Source: Euzebya pacifica (GTDB taxonomy: Bacteria; Actinomycetota; Nitriliruptoria; Euzebyales; Euzebyaceae). From it: a stretch of DNA of 64,000 nucleotides. Under the pieces are notes generated by a model that worked only from the letters and a program-made list of their open reading frames with translations, was not told the DNA's origin and made no database searches. This document shows, one piece after another, positions 8,816-17,133 of the stretch (positions are counted from its first letter, which is position 1; every line of letters begins with the position of its first letter). The stretch is from positions 1,116,001 to 1,180,000 of the forward strand of contig NZ_CP031165.1 in NCBI RefSeq assembly GCF_003344865.1. Direction: 5' to 3'. Made by a program: the position numbers and the translations under genes.

Positions 8816-9031
8816 GGATCCGAGCCGGCGAGGGACGAGCCCTCGCGAGGCCCGGAGGCGCCGCGGCGGGGGTTCGAAAGGGGGCGGAGCCCCCTTGGGC
8901 AGACAGGGTCTGCCGCGGGGCTGAGGATCCGAGCTGGCGAGGGACGAGCTCTCGCGAGGCCCGGAGGCGCCGCGGCGGGGGTTCGAAAGGGGGCGGAGCC
9001 CCCTTGGGCAGACAGGGCCTGCCGCGGGGCT
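8801..9031. repeat. Two tandem copies of a 109-bp repeat between convergent genes
   Basis: CTGCCGCGGGGCT occurs at 8801, 8910 and 9019, giving two full 109-bp units and the start of a third. The first unit begins inside the acyl-CoA dehydrogenase stop region and the last reaches the stop of the GGDEF gene. Each unit holds two hairpins: GCGAGGG/CCCTCGC (8828-8846 in copy 1) and AAGGGGGC/GCCCCCTT around GGA (8878-8896 and 8987-9005). The copies differ at only a few bases, for example GAGCC to GAGCT twice and GGTCTG to GGCCTG. Confidence 0.9.
8878..9005. terminator. Duplicated bidirectional terminator-like hairpins
   Basis: Two identical hairpins at 8878-8896 and 8987-9005, each with AAGGGGGC paired to GCCCCCTT around the three-base loop GGA. 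They lie between the convergent stops of the acyl-CoA dehydrogenase and GGDEF genes and could end transcription from both sides, although no long T-run follows. Confidence 0.45.
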
Positions 9032-10640
9032 AGGTGATGCTGTCGCTGGCGGCGCGGTCCTGCTTGACGGCGTACATGGCGCGGTCGGCGGCCGCCACCA
9101 GGTCCTCGACCGTCAGGTCCGGTCCGGTCGTGCGGGTGCCGACGCTGGCCGTCACGCCCACGGTCGGGCTGCCCTCGTCATCGATGGGGACCCGCACGTC
9201 GGAGACGGCGATGCGGACCCGCTCGGCGAGGATCGAGGCGGAGGTTGCGTCGGTGTCGGCGGCCACCACGACGAACTCGTCACCCCCGAAGCGCACCACG
9301 AGGTCCTCGCGCCGCGCGGTCTCGGCGATCGCCGTCGCAACCGCACGCAGGACCTCGTCGCCGACGTGATGCCCGTGCTCGTCGTTGACGCGCTTGAAGC
9401 CGTCGAGGTCGATGAGCAGCATGCTGGTCGGCCCGTCCTGCGTGGTGCTGCCGATGGCGGCGAGCATCGCCTCCAGCGCACGACGGTTGGCGACGCCGGT
9501 CAACGGATCGGAGGTGGCCGCCTGCTGCGCCCGGTCCATCTCGTGCTGCATCGTCTCGACCTGTCGGGCCGACAGGGCGCCGTGCAGCGTGGCCAGGCGC
9601 TGTCGCCACAGCACACGTGACAGGGTCAGGCCGTAGTCCCGGCCCGCGGCGGCACCCTCGATGCCCGACTCGTGGGTCATCTCGGTGAGCAACCAGCGGG
9701 CGTTGGCGGTGATCTGCCAGTCAGCGGTCCGTTCGGACATCCGAGCGGCCTCCTGGGCCACTTCCAGGGCTTCGTCCCGACGGCCGGTGCGCCACAGCGC
9801 TCGCGCCAGGGCGCTGCCGACGGTGGGTCGCCCGCCGATGTGCTCGGTGTGGCTGGGGTCCGCCCACACGCTGCGCAGCTCCTCCACGGAGTCGTCGGCC
9901 AACGCGGGTGGTCGTGTCACGAGCTCGACGGCTCGCGCCGCCGCGAGGAGGTTGGGGTTGCCCAGCTTGCGGGCCGCTCCCACCGCTCGACGGGCGTAGC
10001 CGTTGCTCGTGTCGCGGTGTCGCCGGACGTCCTCGCCATCGGCCTCCTCGGGTGCGGCTCGCTCGATCTCGTCGGCCCAGCGCTGGTACACCTCGGCCAG
10101 GTTCAGCAGGTGGATCACGGGCGCCCCCGGCGCGTCAACGGGGTCGTCGCCCGGCGTGGCCTGCTCGAGGTGGGGGATGGCCAGCTCGTACAGCCGCAGC
10201 TCCAGGTAGCAGTAGCCCAACCCGTTGTGGGCCCAGCTGGTGAGCCCCCGTTCGGTGGTCTGCGACAGGTCGTACTCGGCCCTGGCGAGGTCCCGCAGGG
10301 CGGCGTCGACCCGATCCGTGCGGATCTCCGCCATCGCGCGCAGGCAGCGTGCGTTGGCCATCCACCCCGGCTCCTCCAACCGGCGTGCGGCCGCCAGACA
10401 GGCATCGGCCGCCAGGATCTGTTGCTCGTGGTTGCCGAGCGAGTGGTGCGCCACCGCGGCGGCATAGCGCAGGCCGGGTTTGTCCGGCAGCGGGATGTCG
10501 GACTGGCCGAGGACGTCCTCGACGATCGCGATGGCTTCCTCCGACCGGCCGAGCTGCACCAGCGTCAGCGCACGGCTGGCCGCCTCGTGCGGAGACACGG
10601 GCATCGCGGTGACGGCGGGGGCAGCAGGTTCGGTCGACAT
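9030..10640 (-). CDS. Diguanylate cyclase with TPR-like N-terminal region
   Basis: A 536-residue cytoplasmic protein with no membrane segment. Residues 1 to about 340 are helical, with repeated pairs such as ALTLVQLGRSEEAIAIVEDVL and LGYCYLELRLYELAIPHLEQA, typical of tetratricopeptide repeats. Residues about 365-530 form a GGDEF domain: LLIDLDGFKRVNDEHGHHVGD, then RRED-LVVRF-GGDEF with the active-site GGDEF at 452-456. The RRED motif five residues before GGDEF is an intact inhibitory I-site, so c-di-GMP feedback is expected. No EAL or HD-GYP domain is attached. The start at 10640 is uncertain because no Shine-Dalgarno precedes it. The input is probably a protein partner bound by the TPR part. 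Confidence 0.8.
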   Translation of the reverse strand: MSTEPAAPAVTAMPVSPHEAASRALTLVQLGRSEEAIAIVEDVLGQSDIPLPDKPGLRYAAAVAHHSLGNHEQQILAADACLAAARRLEEPGWMANARCLRAMAEIRTDRVDAALRDLARAEYDLSQTTERGLTSWAHNGLGYCYLELRLYELAIPHLEQATPGDDPVDAPGAPVIHLLNLAEVYQRWADEIERAAPEEADGEDVRRHRDTSNGYARRAVGAARKLGNPNLLAAARAVELVTRPPALADDSVEELRSVWADPSHTEHIGGRPTVGSALARALWRTGRRDEALEVAQEAARMSERTADWQITANARWLLTEMTHESGIEGAAAGRDYGLTLSRVLWRQRLATLHGALSARQVETMQHEMDRAQQAATSDPLTGVANRRALEAMLAAIGSTTQDGPTSMLLIDLDGFKRVNDEHGHHVGDEVLRAVATAIAETARREDLVVRFGGDEFVVVAADTDATSASILAERVRIAVSDVRVPIDDEGSPTVGVTASVGTRTTGPDLTVEDLVAAADRAMYAVKQDRAASDSIT

Positions 10641-10725
10641 GGGGCTCTTGAGGAGGTCCACGGTAGCCCGACCGAGGCGCGAGGGTGGGCCTTCGTGCCC
10701 GAGATCGTTCGCTGCGTGGGAACGA

Positions 10726-10762
10726 AAGAGGCCGACCGCTTGGGTGCCACGGTCGGCCTCTT
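10726..10762 (-). terminator. Strong 13-bp hairpin between two minus-strand genes
   Basis: AAGAGGCCGACCG at 10726-10738 pairs perfectly with CGGTCGGCCTCTT at 10750-10762 around an 11-base loop. Read on the minus strand it is followed by TCGTT, so it could end transcription of the MgtE/PhoU operon before the GGDEF gene. It lies in a 299-base gap in which I see no gene. Confidence 0.5.
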
Positions 10763-10939
10763 GAAATCGACCGGGCAGGTAGCCCGTGGGTCGGAGACGG
10801 CATCGACCGTCGATCGGACGGGATGCCTTGCTGTGGATCATGTTCGCCGATGACGGCACCGATCCTCCAACCCAGCACGCACTTGGGTCGCACGGTCCGT
10901 CACACAGGGTGATCCGTGGTCAGGTTGTCCCCGTGTCGG

Positions 10940-12163
10940 TCAGCGACGCGGACGATCTGTCGGGGCGGTCGGGGCCTCGTCCATCGCTCGGGTGTCGCCG
11001 GCCCACTCGCGGAGCCGGGCCAGGCCCTCCTCGGGGGCCAGCACGACCAACCGGTCACCTGCTTCGACCGCCCGGCTGGCCCTGGGCTTGTTTACCCACC
11101 GGCCGGCCCGCTGCAGGGCCAGCACGTCGGCGCCGGTTGCCGTGCGGAGCTTCAGGTCCCGCAGCGTCCGGCCGACCATCGGCGATCCGTCCTGCACGAT
11201 CGCATCGTTGATCTGCTCCTCGGTGTCGCTCAGCGCCGCGCGGATGACCGGGTGGGTCTCCTCCGGGGACTCCGCCAGGCGGGTCATCTCCTGGGCGGCG
11301 TCGGCGATGGCCTCCGCGGACAGCCCGATCTGCAGCAGCGCCCGCAGGTCGTCCAGCTCGTCGTCGTCGGTCAGCTCCCGCGCCGCGCGCAGGACCCAGT
11401 GCTGCAGCTGGTGGTACAGCGCGTCGCAGCGGTCCTCGATGCCCGACACCTCGCTGGCCAGGCCCGTGTCGTCGAACAGGACCGCGGAGTAGGCCAGCCC
11501 GACGGCGGCCTCCGCGGCGTTCTTCATCTCCACGAGGATGTCCACCGCCCGGTCGAGGTCGGTCAGGCGGCCCCCCGCGACGGGCTTGTGCAGGCCGAGC
11601 GGTTTGCCGCCGGCCAGCTCGCGCATCAGGTCCACGCCCTCCGCCGGACCCTGCATGAACAGGACGTCCCCCCGCAGGAGCGTCATGCCGGCGTCCGGAC
11701 CGTGCTCGTACTCCACCTCCCGCCGGACCGCGATCACCCACATGCCGGTCCGGGCCGGTAGGGCGAGGTCGCGAAGCGTGGCGCCGATCATCTCCGAGCC
11801 CTTGCGGATCTTGACGCGCGCGGTCACCTCGTCGGCGTAGCGCAGGTCGTCCCGGAGCGCCGGGGGCACACCGAGGTTGCGCAGCTGGACGCGGGCAACG
11901 TCCTCCGCGGCGTCGGCGATCGCCTCCATGGCGTTGACCAGCGCGAGCACCCCGGCGAGCTGCTGGGCGTCCTCCGGGGACCGGCTGGCGAGCATGCACA
12001 TGATCCGGAGCTCGCGGACCGCTTCCCCCATGCGGTCCTCCAGCCGGAGCACTTCGCGAGCCAGCTTCTCCTCGTCCAGGAACACGGAGGCGAACGCGAG
12101 GTCGAGCATCAGCTCGGTCGCGTCCTTGCCCGCGCTCAGCAGGTCTTTGACGGTTCGGCGCAT
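10940..12163 (-). CDS. Duplicated PhoU-RCK_C regulatory protein
   Basis: A 407-residue cytoplasmic protein built as two repeats of a PhoU-like helical domain plus an RCK_C (TrkA-C) domain: PhoU-like at about 1-105, RCK_C at about 112-190, PhoU-like at about 200-305, RCK_C at about 320-392. The RCK_C halves are recognisable from GSEMIGATLRDL and GSPMVGRTLRDL and from DVLFMQGP and DRLVVLAP. RCK_C domains bind small ligands and gate cation channels or transporters. Here the gene starts directly after the TAG of an MgtE-type transporter gene with no intervening base, so the protein is probably that transporter's regulator. The ligand is unknown; a nucleotide such as c-di-AMP is one possibility from other RCK_C proteins. 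Confidence 0.75.
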   Translation of the reverse strand: MRRTVKDLLSAGKDATELMLDLAFASVFLDEEKLAREVLRLEDRMGEAVRELRIMCMLASRSPEDAQQLAGVLALVNAMEAIADAAEDVARVQLRNLGVPPALRDDLRYADEVTARVKIRKGSEMIGATLRDLALPARTGMWVIAVRREVEYEHGPDAGMTLLRGDVLFMQGPAEGVDLMRELAGGKPLGLHKPVAGGRLTDLDRAVDILVEMKNAAEAAVGLAYSAVLFDDTGLASEVSGIEDRCDALYHQLQHWVLRAARELTDDDELDDLRALLQIGLSAEAIADAAQEMTRLAESPEETHPVIRAALSDTEEQINDAIVQDGSPMVGRTLRDLKLRTATGADVLALQRAGRWVNKPRASRAVEAGDRLVVLAPEEGLARLREWAGDTRAMDEAPTAPTDRPRR

Positions 12164-13462
12164 CTAGAGGATCACCACTATCCCAACAGTCAGGCAGAGG
12201 ATGCCAACGAAGTCCATGGTCGAGGTCACGAGCGGGATACCGACGTTGTCGGGATCCAGGCCGAACCTGAACGAGGCGGTCGCCGCGTAGTAGCCCACGG
12301 CGAAGATCATGAGGACCGCCAGCAGGCCGGCGGTGATGGTCACGCCGATGAGGCGGACGACGCCCGGTCCGCCGTAGCCGAGCAGCCCGGCTGCGGCGGC
12401 GGTCAGCAGGCCGACCGCGAGGTACCCGACGGTCGCGAACAGCACGGTCAGCGTGCCCTCGAGCCAGGCCGGCCGCTTGGGGATCGCCGTGGGGTCCAGC
12501 AGGCCGAGGTGCAGCTGGCTGGACAGCCGGGCGGAGAGGATCCCGCCGATCGCGCCGGAGCTGGCGATGAAGGGGGGCACGGCCACGAGCAGCGCGACGC
12601 TGGTGATCAGCGTCTCCTTGCGGGCCTCGAGCACCGACCCGGCGAGGATGCCCATCGCGGCGGTGTACAGCAGGATCGGCAGGCTCTCCCGTGTGACCCG
12701 TCGCACGGTGTCGGCCGAGGAGCGAAGCCCGAGCACGGCGGCGGCGAGGGCCAGGACGACCAGCGACCACCCGAGCACCCCGCTGACGGTGTCGTTGCCG
12801 AGCGTCAGCGTGCCGACGATGAGCGCCGGAAGGGTGGTGATGTCGGCGGCGGCGGACACGATCGGGGTGCCGATGGCGTCCATGTCCCAGCTCTGTCGTT
12901 CCGCGAACCGGGTCAGGGCGAGCACGACGCCCAGCGTGGCCAACGACGACAGGACGGCGCCCACCATCGACACGAGCACGAGGTCGGTGAACGAGATCGT
13001 CTCGAAGCCGACCACCAGCCCCATCAGCCGTGCGGCTGCGGCAAGGACCACGCCGGTGACGATGCTCAGCACGACGGCGGCCTCGACGTTCTGCCCGAGG
13101 AAGGATCGGCGGGCGATCGACCCGTCGAGCTGACCGGTCAGCATGCCGGTGCCGAGGCGGGCCCCCAGCGCGCCGAAGATGGCCCCCCGCATCCCGATCG
13201 CGGCCGGCGCCAGGACCAGCAGGCCCGGCAGCTCCTCCAGCAGCTGGTCCATGGCCCCGAGGACGATGCCGGCCATCAGGGTGATGCCGATGCCGATGGA
13301 GAGGGCGAGCACCCCCTGACGGATCGTCCGCTGCTCGTGGAGCCAGTGCTGGAGGACCTCGGTCAGGACGGGGAAGCGGGCGCGTCGCCGGAGGACGTCC
13401 ACCAACGCACGGACGCCGGCCAGGAAGGCAGCGACAGCACGGGAGAGCGGACGGGGTGACAC
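12164..13462 (-). CDS. MgtE/SLC41-type divalent cation transporter with duplicated membrane domain
   Basis: A 432-residue integral membrane protein with two MgtE membrane domains. The first holds VLAPAAIGMRGAIFGALGARLG near residue 85 and the second PFIASSGAIGGILSARLSSQLH near residue 300, the paired pore-lining segments of this family. It lacks the cytoplasmic N-domain and CBS domains of bacterial MgtE, so magnesium sensing must come from elsewhere, most simply from the RCK_C protein encoded next. The start is GTG 13462, with TAGACT (13476-13471 on the minus strand) eight bases upstream and no Shine-Dalgarno. The TAG stop abuts the ATG of the next gene exactly. Magnesium or another divalent cation is the expected substrate. 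Confidence 0.78.
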   Translation of the reverse strand: MSPRPLSRAVAAFLAGVRALVDVLRRRARFPVLTEVLQHWLHEQRTIRQGVLALSIGIGITLMAGIVLGAMDQLLEELPGLLVLAPAAIGMRGAIFGALGARLGTGMLTGQLDGSIARRSFLGQNVEAAVVLSIVTGVVLAAAARLMGLVVGFETISFTDLVLVSMVGAVLSSLATLGVVLALTRFAERQSWDMDAIGTPIVSAAADITTLPALIVGTLTLGNDTVSGVLGWSLVVLALAAAVLGLRSSADTVRRVTRESLPILLYTAAMGILAGSVLEARKETLITSVALLVAVPPFIASSGAIGGILSARLSSQLHLGLLDPTAIPKRPAWLEGTLTVLFATVGYLAVGLLTAAAAGLLGYGGPGVVRLIGVTITAGLLAVLMIFAVGYYAATASFRFGLDPDNVGIPLVTSTMDFVGILCLTVGIVVIL

Positions 13463-13554
13463 GCGGCGGGAGTCTACGGGCGCCTGCTGACGGGACGGTG
13501 ACGCCGGGCGGGGGAACGCGCTTCCCGTCGGGTCCTGCCGGCCACTGGGCAGCA

Positions 13555-13570
13555 GTTCTCGAAAAAGAAC
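13555..13570. promoter_or_regulatory. Short inverted repeat upstream of the CAP gene
   Basis: GTTCT and AGAAC face each other across CGAAAA, 87 bases before the CAP start at 13657, in an AT-richer patch of the divergent spacer. It has the size of a dimeric repressor site. No regulator is implied by the neighbours. The rest of the 194-base spacer has no gene. Confidence 0.25.
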
Positions 13571-13656
13571 TCAATGACCCTTCGTAGCGGACCGATACCC
13601 AGAGTGATGCAGATGGCGTCCGGTGACGCCGCCCCACTCGTGAAGGTTTCCGCCGC

Positions 13657-14256
13657 ATGTTCCGTCAGCTCCGCACTGTCGCCCTCCTGGTCTCCGCCCT
13701 GCTCGTCCTGAGCGCAGGTGCTGCCTCCGCTGCCGAGGTCGTCCCCGAAGCCGAAACGATGTTCCTCGACCTCCTCAACGCCTCGCGCGCCGAGGAGGGC
13801 CACGGCCCCATGACGATGAACACCGAGCTGTCGGGCATCGCCCGTGACTGGTCCCACGTCATGCAGGCCGAGGACCGGATGTACCACAACCCCAGCTACA
13901 GCCAGCAGTACACCGGCCAGTGGGAGGCCATGGGCGAGAACGTCGGCACGATGTACTGGCCCGGCGGGCAGACCCAGCAGATGGTCGAGGGCCTGCACGA
14001 CGCCTTCATGAACTCCGCAGGCCACCGTCGCAACATCATGGGCGACTACAACCAAGCCGGGATCGGCGTGGTCCGCCACGGCGACGACATGTGGGTGACC
14101 GTCAACTTCCTTCGTGGCGAGGTGCCGGCGCAGGACGGCGGCCAGGCCGAGCCCGAGGTCGAGCGTTTCGAGTCCGCGCCGTCCGGCGACGAGGCTCCGG
14201 CCGAGCAGCCCGAGGAGCGCCCCAACGCCGACAAGCCGTACTACAGCCGCCGCTGA
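13657..14256 (+). CDS. Secreted CAP (SCP/PR1) domain protein
   Basis: A 199-residue exported protein. A Sec signal peptide (basic MFRQLR, hydrophobic core, ASA cleavage region near residue 26) precedes a CAP domain at about 33-155 with LLNASRAEEGHG, WSHVMQAEDRMYHN, MGENVG, AFMNSAGHRRNIMGDYNQAGIGV and WVTVNFL. The family histidines (HN, GHRRNIM) and glutamate (GENV) are present. The C-terminal 45 residues are acidic and proline-rich, a likely wall-spanning tail. Bacterial CAP proteins are secreted with mostly unknown roles; some bind lipids or metal. ATG 13657 follows AAGG at a distance (AAGGTTTCCGCCGC). A 12-bp hairpin follows the stop. Confidence 0.82.
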   Translation: MFRQLRTVALLVSALLVLSAGAASAAEVVPEAETMFLDLLNASRAEEGHGPMTMNTELSGIARDWSHVMQAEDRMYHNPSYSQQYTGQWEAMGENVGTMYWPGGQTQQMVEGLHDAFMNSAGHRRNIMGDYNQAGIGVVRHGDDMWVTVNFLRGEVPAQDGGQAEPEVERFESAPSGDEAPAEQPEERPNADKPYYSRR

Positions 14257-14278
14257 TCGGCTCCCCAGACCTTGCTGG

Positions 14279-14305
14279 ACGGCCGCCTCCATCGGAGGCG
14301 GCCGT
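14279..14305 (+). terminator. Terminator-like hairpin after the CAP gene
   Basis: ACGGCCGCCTCC at 14279-14290 pairs perfectly with GGAGGCGGCCGT at 14294-14305 around the loop ATC. There is no T-run afterwards, so it may be a weak terminator or an mRNA-stabilising 3' end. It lies between the CAP and thioesterase genes. Confidence 0.45.
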
Positions 14306-14344
14306 CGCACGTCCGAGGCTGGTCCCGGCGGTATCGTCCCGACC

Positions 14345-14875
14345 ATGACCGACCCGGCCACGAGCGACCCGGCCCAGAGCGACCCTGCCTCCGCCCTGCC
14401 CCCACGGCGGGTCAGCGACAGCGAGGTCACGTTCGTGCGGACGATGAACCAGCTCGACGCCAACCGGGCCGGCAACGTGCACGGCGGGGTGATCATGCGT
14501 GAGGTCGACGAGGCCGCCGGCACGACGGCCGCCCGCCACTGCGGACGACTTGCGGTCACCGCTGCGATCGACGAGCTGTCGTTCTACTCACCCGTCGGCG
14601 TGGGCGACCTCCTCATCGTGCGGGCGCGTGTCAACGACGTCGGGCGCACCTCCCTCGAGGTCGGGGTGCGGGTGGACGCCGAACCCTGGGAGGGCGGCGA
14701 ACGACGACACACGACCAGCGCCTACCTGGTCTTCGTGGCCCTCGACGAGGACGGGAAGCCGGTCGAGGTGCCCCCGCTGGTCGTGGAGGGAGAGGAGGCG
14801 CTGCGTCGCCAGGCCCAGGCGCGGGTGCGACGCCGGCTGCGCAAGGAACGCATCGCCGCGGTTCGCGACGCCTGA
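14345..14875 (+). CDS. Acyl-CoA thioesterase (hotdog fold)
   Basis: A 176-residue cytosolic hotdog-fold hydrolase. The core has MNQLDANRAGNVHGGVIMREVDEAAGTTAARH, in which the asparagine of NVHGG and the aspartate/glutamate of the following helix correspond to the active site of the YciA/BACH acyl-CoA hydrolase group, and later SFYSPVGVGDLLIVRARVNDVGRTSLEVGVRV. It should release free fatty acid from acyl-CoA. The C-terminal 40 residues are charged and helical. TATCGT at 14332-14337 lies seven bases before ATG 14345 and there is no Shine-Dalgarno, so it is a candidate leaderless transcript. The substrate chain length cannot be read from the sequence. Confidence 0.78.
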   Translation: MTDPATSDPAQSDPASALPPRRVSDSEVTFVRTMNQLDANRAGNVHGGVIMREVDEAAGTTAARHCGRLAVTAAIDELSFYSPVGVGDLLIVRARVNDVGRTSLEVGVRVDAEPWEGGERRHTTSAYLVFVALDEDGKPVEVPPLVVEGEEALRRQAQARVRRRLRKERIAAVRDA

Positions 14876-14963
14876 CCGCACACATCGGGCAGGAACCCGG
14901 GGTGGGCGTGTCGAACCTTCCGGGCAGAGCCCGCGCCGGCGGGCACGCCGACCCGGAGTACCG

Positions 14964-16931
14964 ATGCGATCCCGACTGCTGGCCCTCGTGGCCGTCCTCA
15001 CCCTCCTCACCACCGTCAGCGCCTCGGCGTTGCCCGGCCTCGGCTCCGTTGCCGGCCTGGCACCCGTGAAGTGCACGCCCGAGGACATCACCGTCGACGG
15101 CAGGGTCTTCCCCGAGCCGCGCCTGTCGGCCACGTTCCTGACGTTCGCCGACTTCGAGTGCGGCATCGGGGTGCTGGACGAGGTCCACCCCGGGCTGGTC
15201 GACATCACCGAGCTGGACGAGCCCAGCCGTGGCGGTGCGCCGGTCTACGACATCCGCGTCACCGACGAGTCGGTCCCGGTGAGCGAGAAGCGTCACCTGC
15301 TCATCCTGTCCTCGATCCACGGCAACGAGCACGCGGGCCGCGAGGGGGCGGCCCGCGTGATCGAGGACATGGTCGACCAGCGCAACGACCAGGAGTTCAT
15401 CCAGGAGACGTTGGCGCAGTTCGTCGTCCACTTCGTCTTCCCCAACCCCGACGGGTGGATCAACGGCGACATGACCCACGCCGACGGTGGCGTCAACTTC
15501 ACGCGCGCCAACGACGGCAGCCGTGACCTGAACCGCAACTTCCCCGTCCAGGGCTACCTGCGGGCCTCCAACGGCACGCTCGACCAGCCCGAGGGGCGTG
15601 GCCTGGACGCGCTGCTGGCAGAGTTCGCCGACCTCGAGCACGACAGCGACGACCCCGACTACCGCGGCTGGTACCTGGGCACCGACAACCACGGCCAGGG
15701 CGTCAAGCCGGTCGCCGCGTCGGGCCTGCAGATCGTCGGCCAGTTCGACTACCGGAAGTCCGAGCGGCTGGCCCGCTTCGCCGACTCGATCTCCGACAAC
15801 ATCGAGGGCATCGCCCTGGAGTCCATCGAGGTCCTCAACCAGGCCACCGGCGGCGCCGTGCAGCCCTACGAGTGGGGCACCCTGTACGACATCTTGGGCT
15901 ACTCCGCCGCCGGGTCGGGCATCGACTACTACAACTCGCCGGCAACCCAGGACGGCCTCGGTGTCGAGGGCACCGGCTTCGCGACGGAGATGACCGCGTC
16001 GAACCTGCCGTTCTCCAACATCCTGACCCACCCCGGTGAGGTCAACCAGATGTGGGTCGACACCGTGCGAGCCATCAACTACGCCATGTTCAAGACGGCT
16101 GTTGATCCCCTCACCCACACCTTCCCGGTCGGCGGCCGGACGGCCTACGTCGAGGACCCGACCCCGACCTCCTCCATCGACAGCAACGGGTTCGGCGACG
16201 GCAACGACGACATCCCCGCCAACTTCACCGGTGACGACCCCGAGGTCGACCCGGACTTCTCCTTCACCCACTACACGGTCTCGCGGATGAAGTTCTTCAC
16301 CGACCTCAACCGCTTCGCCGACAACCCCCTGGACGCCGTCCGGATCCCCGACGTGCTGTCGGGTGACGTTGACCTGTCGAGCTACGACTCGCTGGTGCTC
16401 GCCGACGAGGTCATGCCCGAGGGCAATGACCTGGCCGGCTGGGTCACGGCCCTGACCGGCTTCGTCGAGGGCGGCGGCAACCTGGTCGTCACCGACGGCG
16501 CGGCACCGCTCCTGGCCGACCTGTTCCCTGGCATCGACGCCGGCGACGTGACCGCGACCAACCGCAACGTCGGCTACGTCGACTTCCTCGACACCTCCGA
16601 GGACCACCTCAACGAGGGGCTGCGCGGTGTGGCGTCGCAGACGTGGGATGTCATCCCGGTCGGCTTCCCCGACAACGCCGGCGCGGCCCCGAACTGGACG
16701 GTCTCCCAGGACGCCTGGGACGCCCTCCCCGGCGCCGTCACCGCTGGCACCAACGGGTCGGGCCGGACCATCTACGGCCAGGCCGACCTGGGCGAGGGCA
16801 CCGTGACGTTCCTCGGCGCCCTCCTGCCCGAGCCGACGGAGGACTACTTCCACCCATACGGCCTGCAGAACTACGCCGTCACCTACACCGGCTACACCCT
16901 GCTGGAGAACATGCTGGACCACCAGCGGTAG
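14964..16931 (+). CDS. Secreted M14 family zinc carboxypeptidase
   Basis: A 655-residue exported peptidase. Residues 1-22 form a Sec signal peptide (MRSRLLALVAVLTLLTTVSASA). The M14 domain follows, with zinc ligands H119 and E122 in SIHGNEHAGREG, FPNPDGW, and the substrate-binding SRDLNRNFPVQGY. The domain is unusually long and interrupted, with a glycine/aspartate-rich stretch near residues 405-425 (SNGFGDGNDDIP). The last 240 residues hold an alpha/beta segment (DSLVLADEVM, GGGNLVVTDGAAPLLADL) resembling the glutamine-amidotransferase-like domains attached to some secreted M14 proteins. It probably trims extracellular peptides. ATG 14964 sits just before the basic N-region and follows GGAG. 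The gene is convergent with rsgA. Confidence 0.78.
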   Translation: MRSRLLALVAVLTLLTTVSASALPGLGSVAGLAPVKCTPEDITVDGRVFPEPRLSATFLTFADFECGIGVLDEVHPGLVDITELDEPSRGGAPVYDIRVTDESVPVSEKRHLLILSSIHGNEHAGREGAARVIEDMVDQRNDQEFIQETLAQFVVHFVFPNPDGWINGDMTHADGGVNFTRANDGSRDLNRNFPVQGYLRASNGTLDQPEGRGLDALLAEFADLEHDSDDPDYRGWYLGTDNHGQGVKPVAASGLQIVGQFDYRKSERLARFADSISDNIEGIALESIEVLNQATGGAVQPYEWGTLYDILGYSAAGSGIDYYNSPATQDGLGVEGTGFATEMTASNLPFSNILTHPGEVNQMWVDTVRAINYAMFKTAVDPLTHTFPVGGRTAYVEDPTPTSSIDSNGFGDGNDDIPANFTGDDPEVDPDFSFTHYTVSRMKFFTDLNRFADNPLDAVRIPDVLSGDVDLSSYDSLVLADEVMPEGNDLAGWVTALTGFVEGGGNLVVTDGAAPLLADLFPGIDAGDVTATNRNVGYVDFLDTSEDHLNEGLRGVASQTWDVIPVGFPDNAGAAPNWTVSQDAWDALPGAVTAGTNGSGRTIYGQADLGEGTVTFLGALLPEPTEDYFHPYGLQNYAVTYTGYTLLENMLDHQR

Positions 16932-16958
16932 CCGGGGCCGGACCCCCCTCCACCGGAT

Positions 16959-17081
16959 GGAATCGACTCCACCGGTGGAGGGATCTGCTGGCCGGTGACG
17001 GCGAAACCGCTCGAATCCCGGGCCGGGCGGTCGGAATCGACTCCAGCGCTTGCCGCGCCGGACGGATTCGGAGTCGAATCC
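16959..17081. repeat. Repeated GGAATCGACTCC motif between convergent genes
   Basis: GGAATCGACTCC occurs at 16959-16970 and 17033-17044, exactly 74 bases apart. An inverted variant, GGAGTCGAATCC, lies at 17070-17081. The first copy is also followed by CCACCGGTGG, a palindrome. The element fills most of the 202-base gap between the M14 peptidase and rsgA stops, in which I see no gene. Confidence 0.6.
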
Positions 17082-17133
17082 ATCCCGGGGCGGGTCGCCC
17101 GGGCAGCCGCGGTCGACCGGCCCGGGACGCAGG

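Noticed and set aside
8871..8896. tRNA T-arm (GGTTCGAA)
   Set aside because: The motif is followed by a GC hairpin with no acceptor, D or anticodon arms around it, and it is part of the tandem repeat.
13463..13656. c-di-AMP (ydaO-type) riboswitch before the CAP gene
   Set aside because: Such riboswitches often precede wall hydrolase genes, and GGGGGAACGCG is suggestive, but I could not match the other conserved blocks or the pseudoknot arms.
11055..13658. 867-codon minus-strand frame overlapping the transporter and PhoU-RCK_C genes
   Set aside because: It is the +1 shadow of the two real genes; its translation is arginine- and proline-rich with no family pattern, whereas the other frame gives two recognisable proteins.
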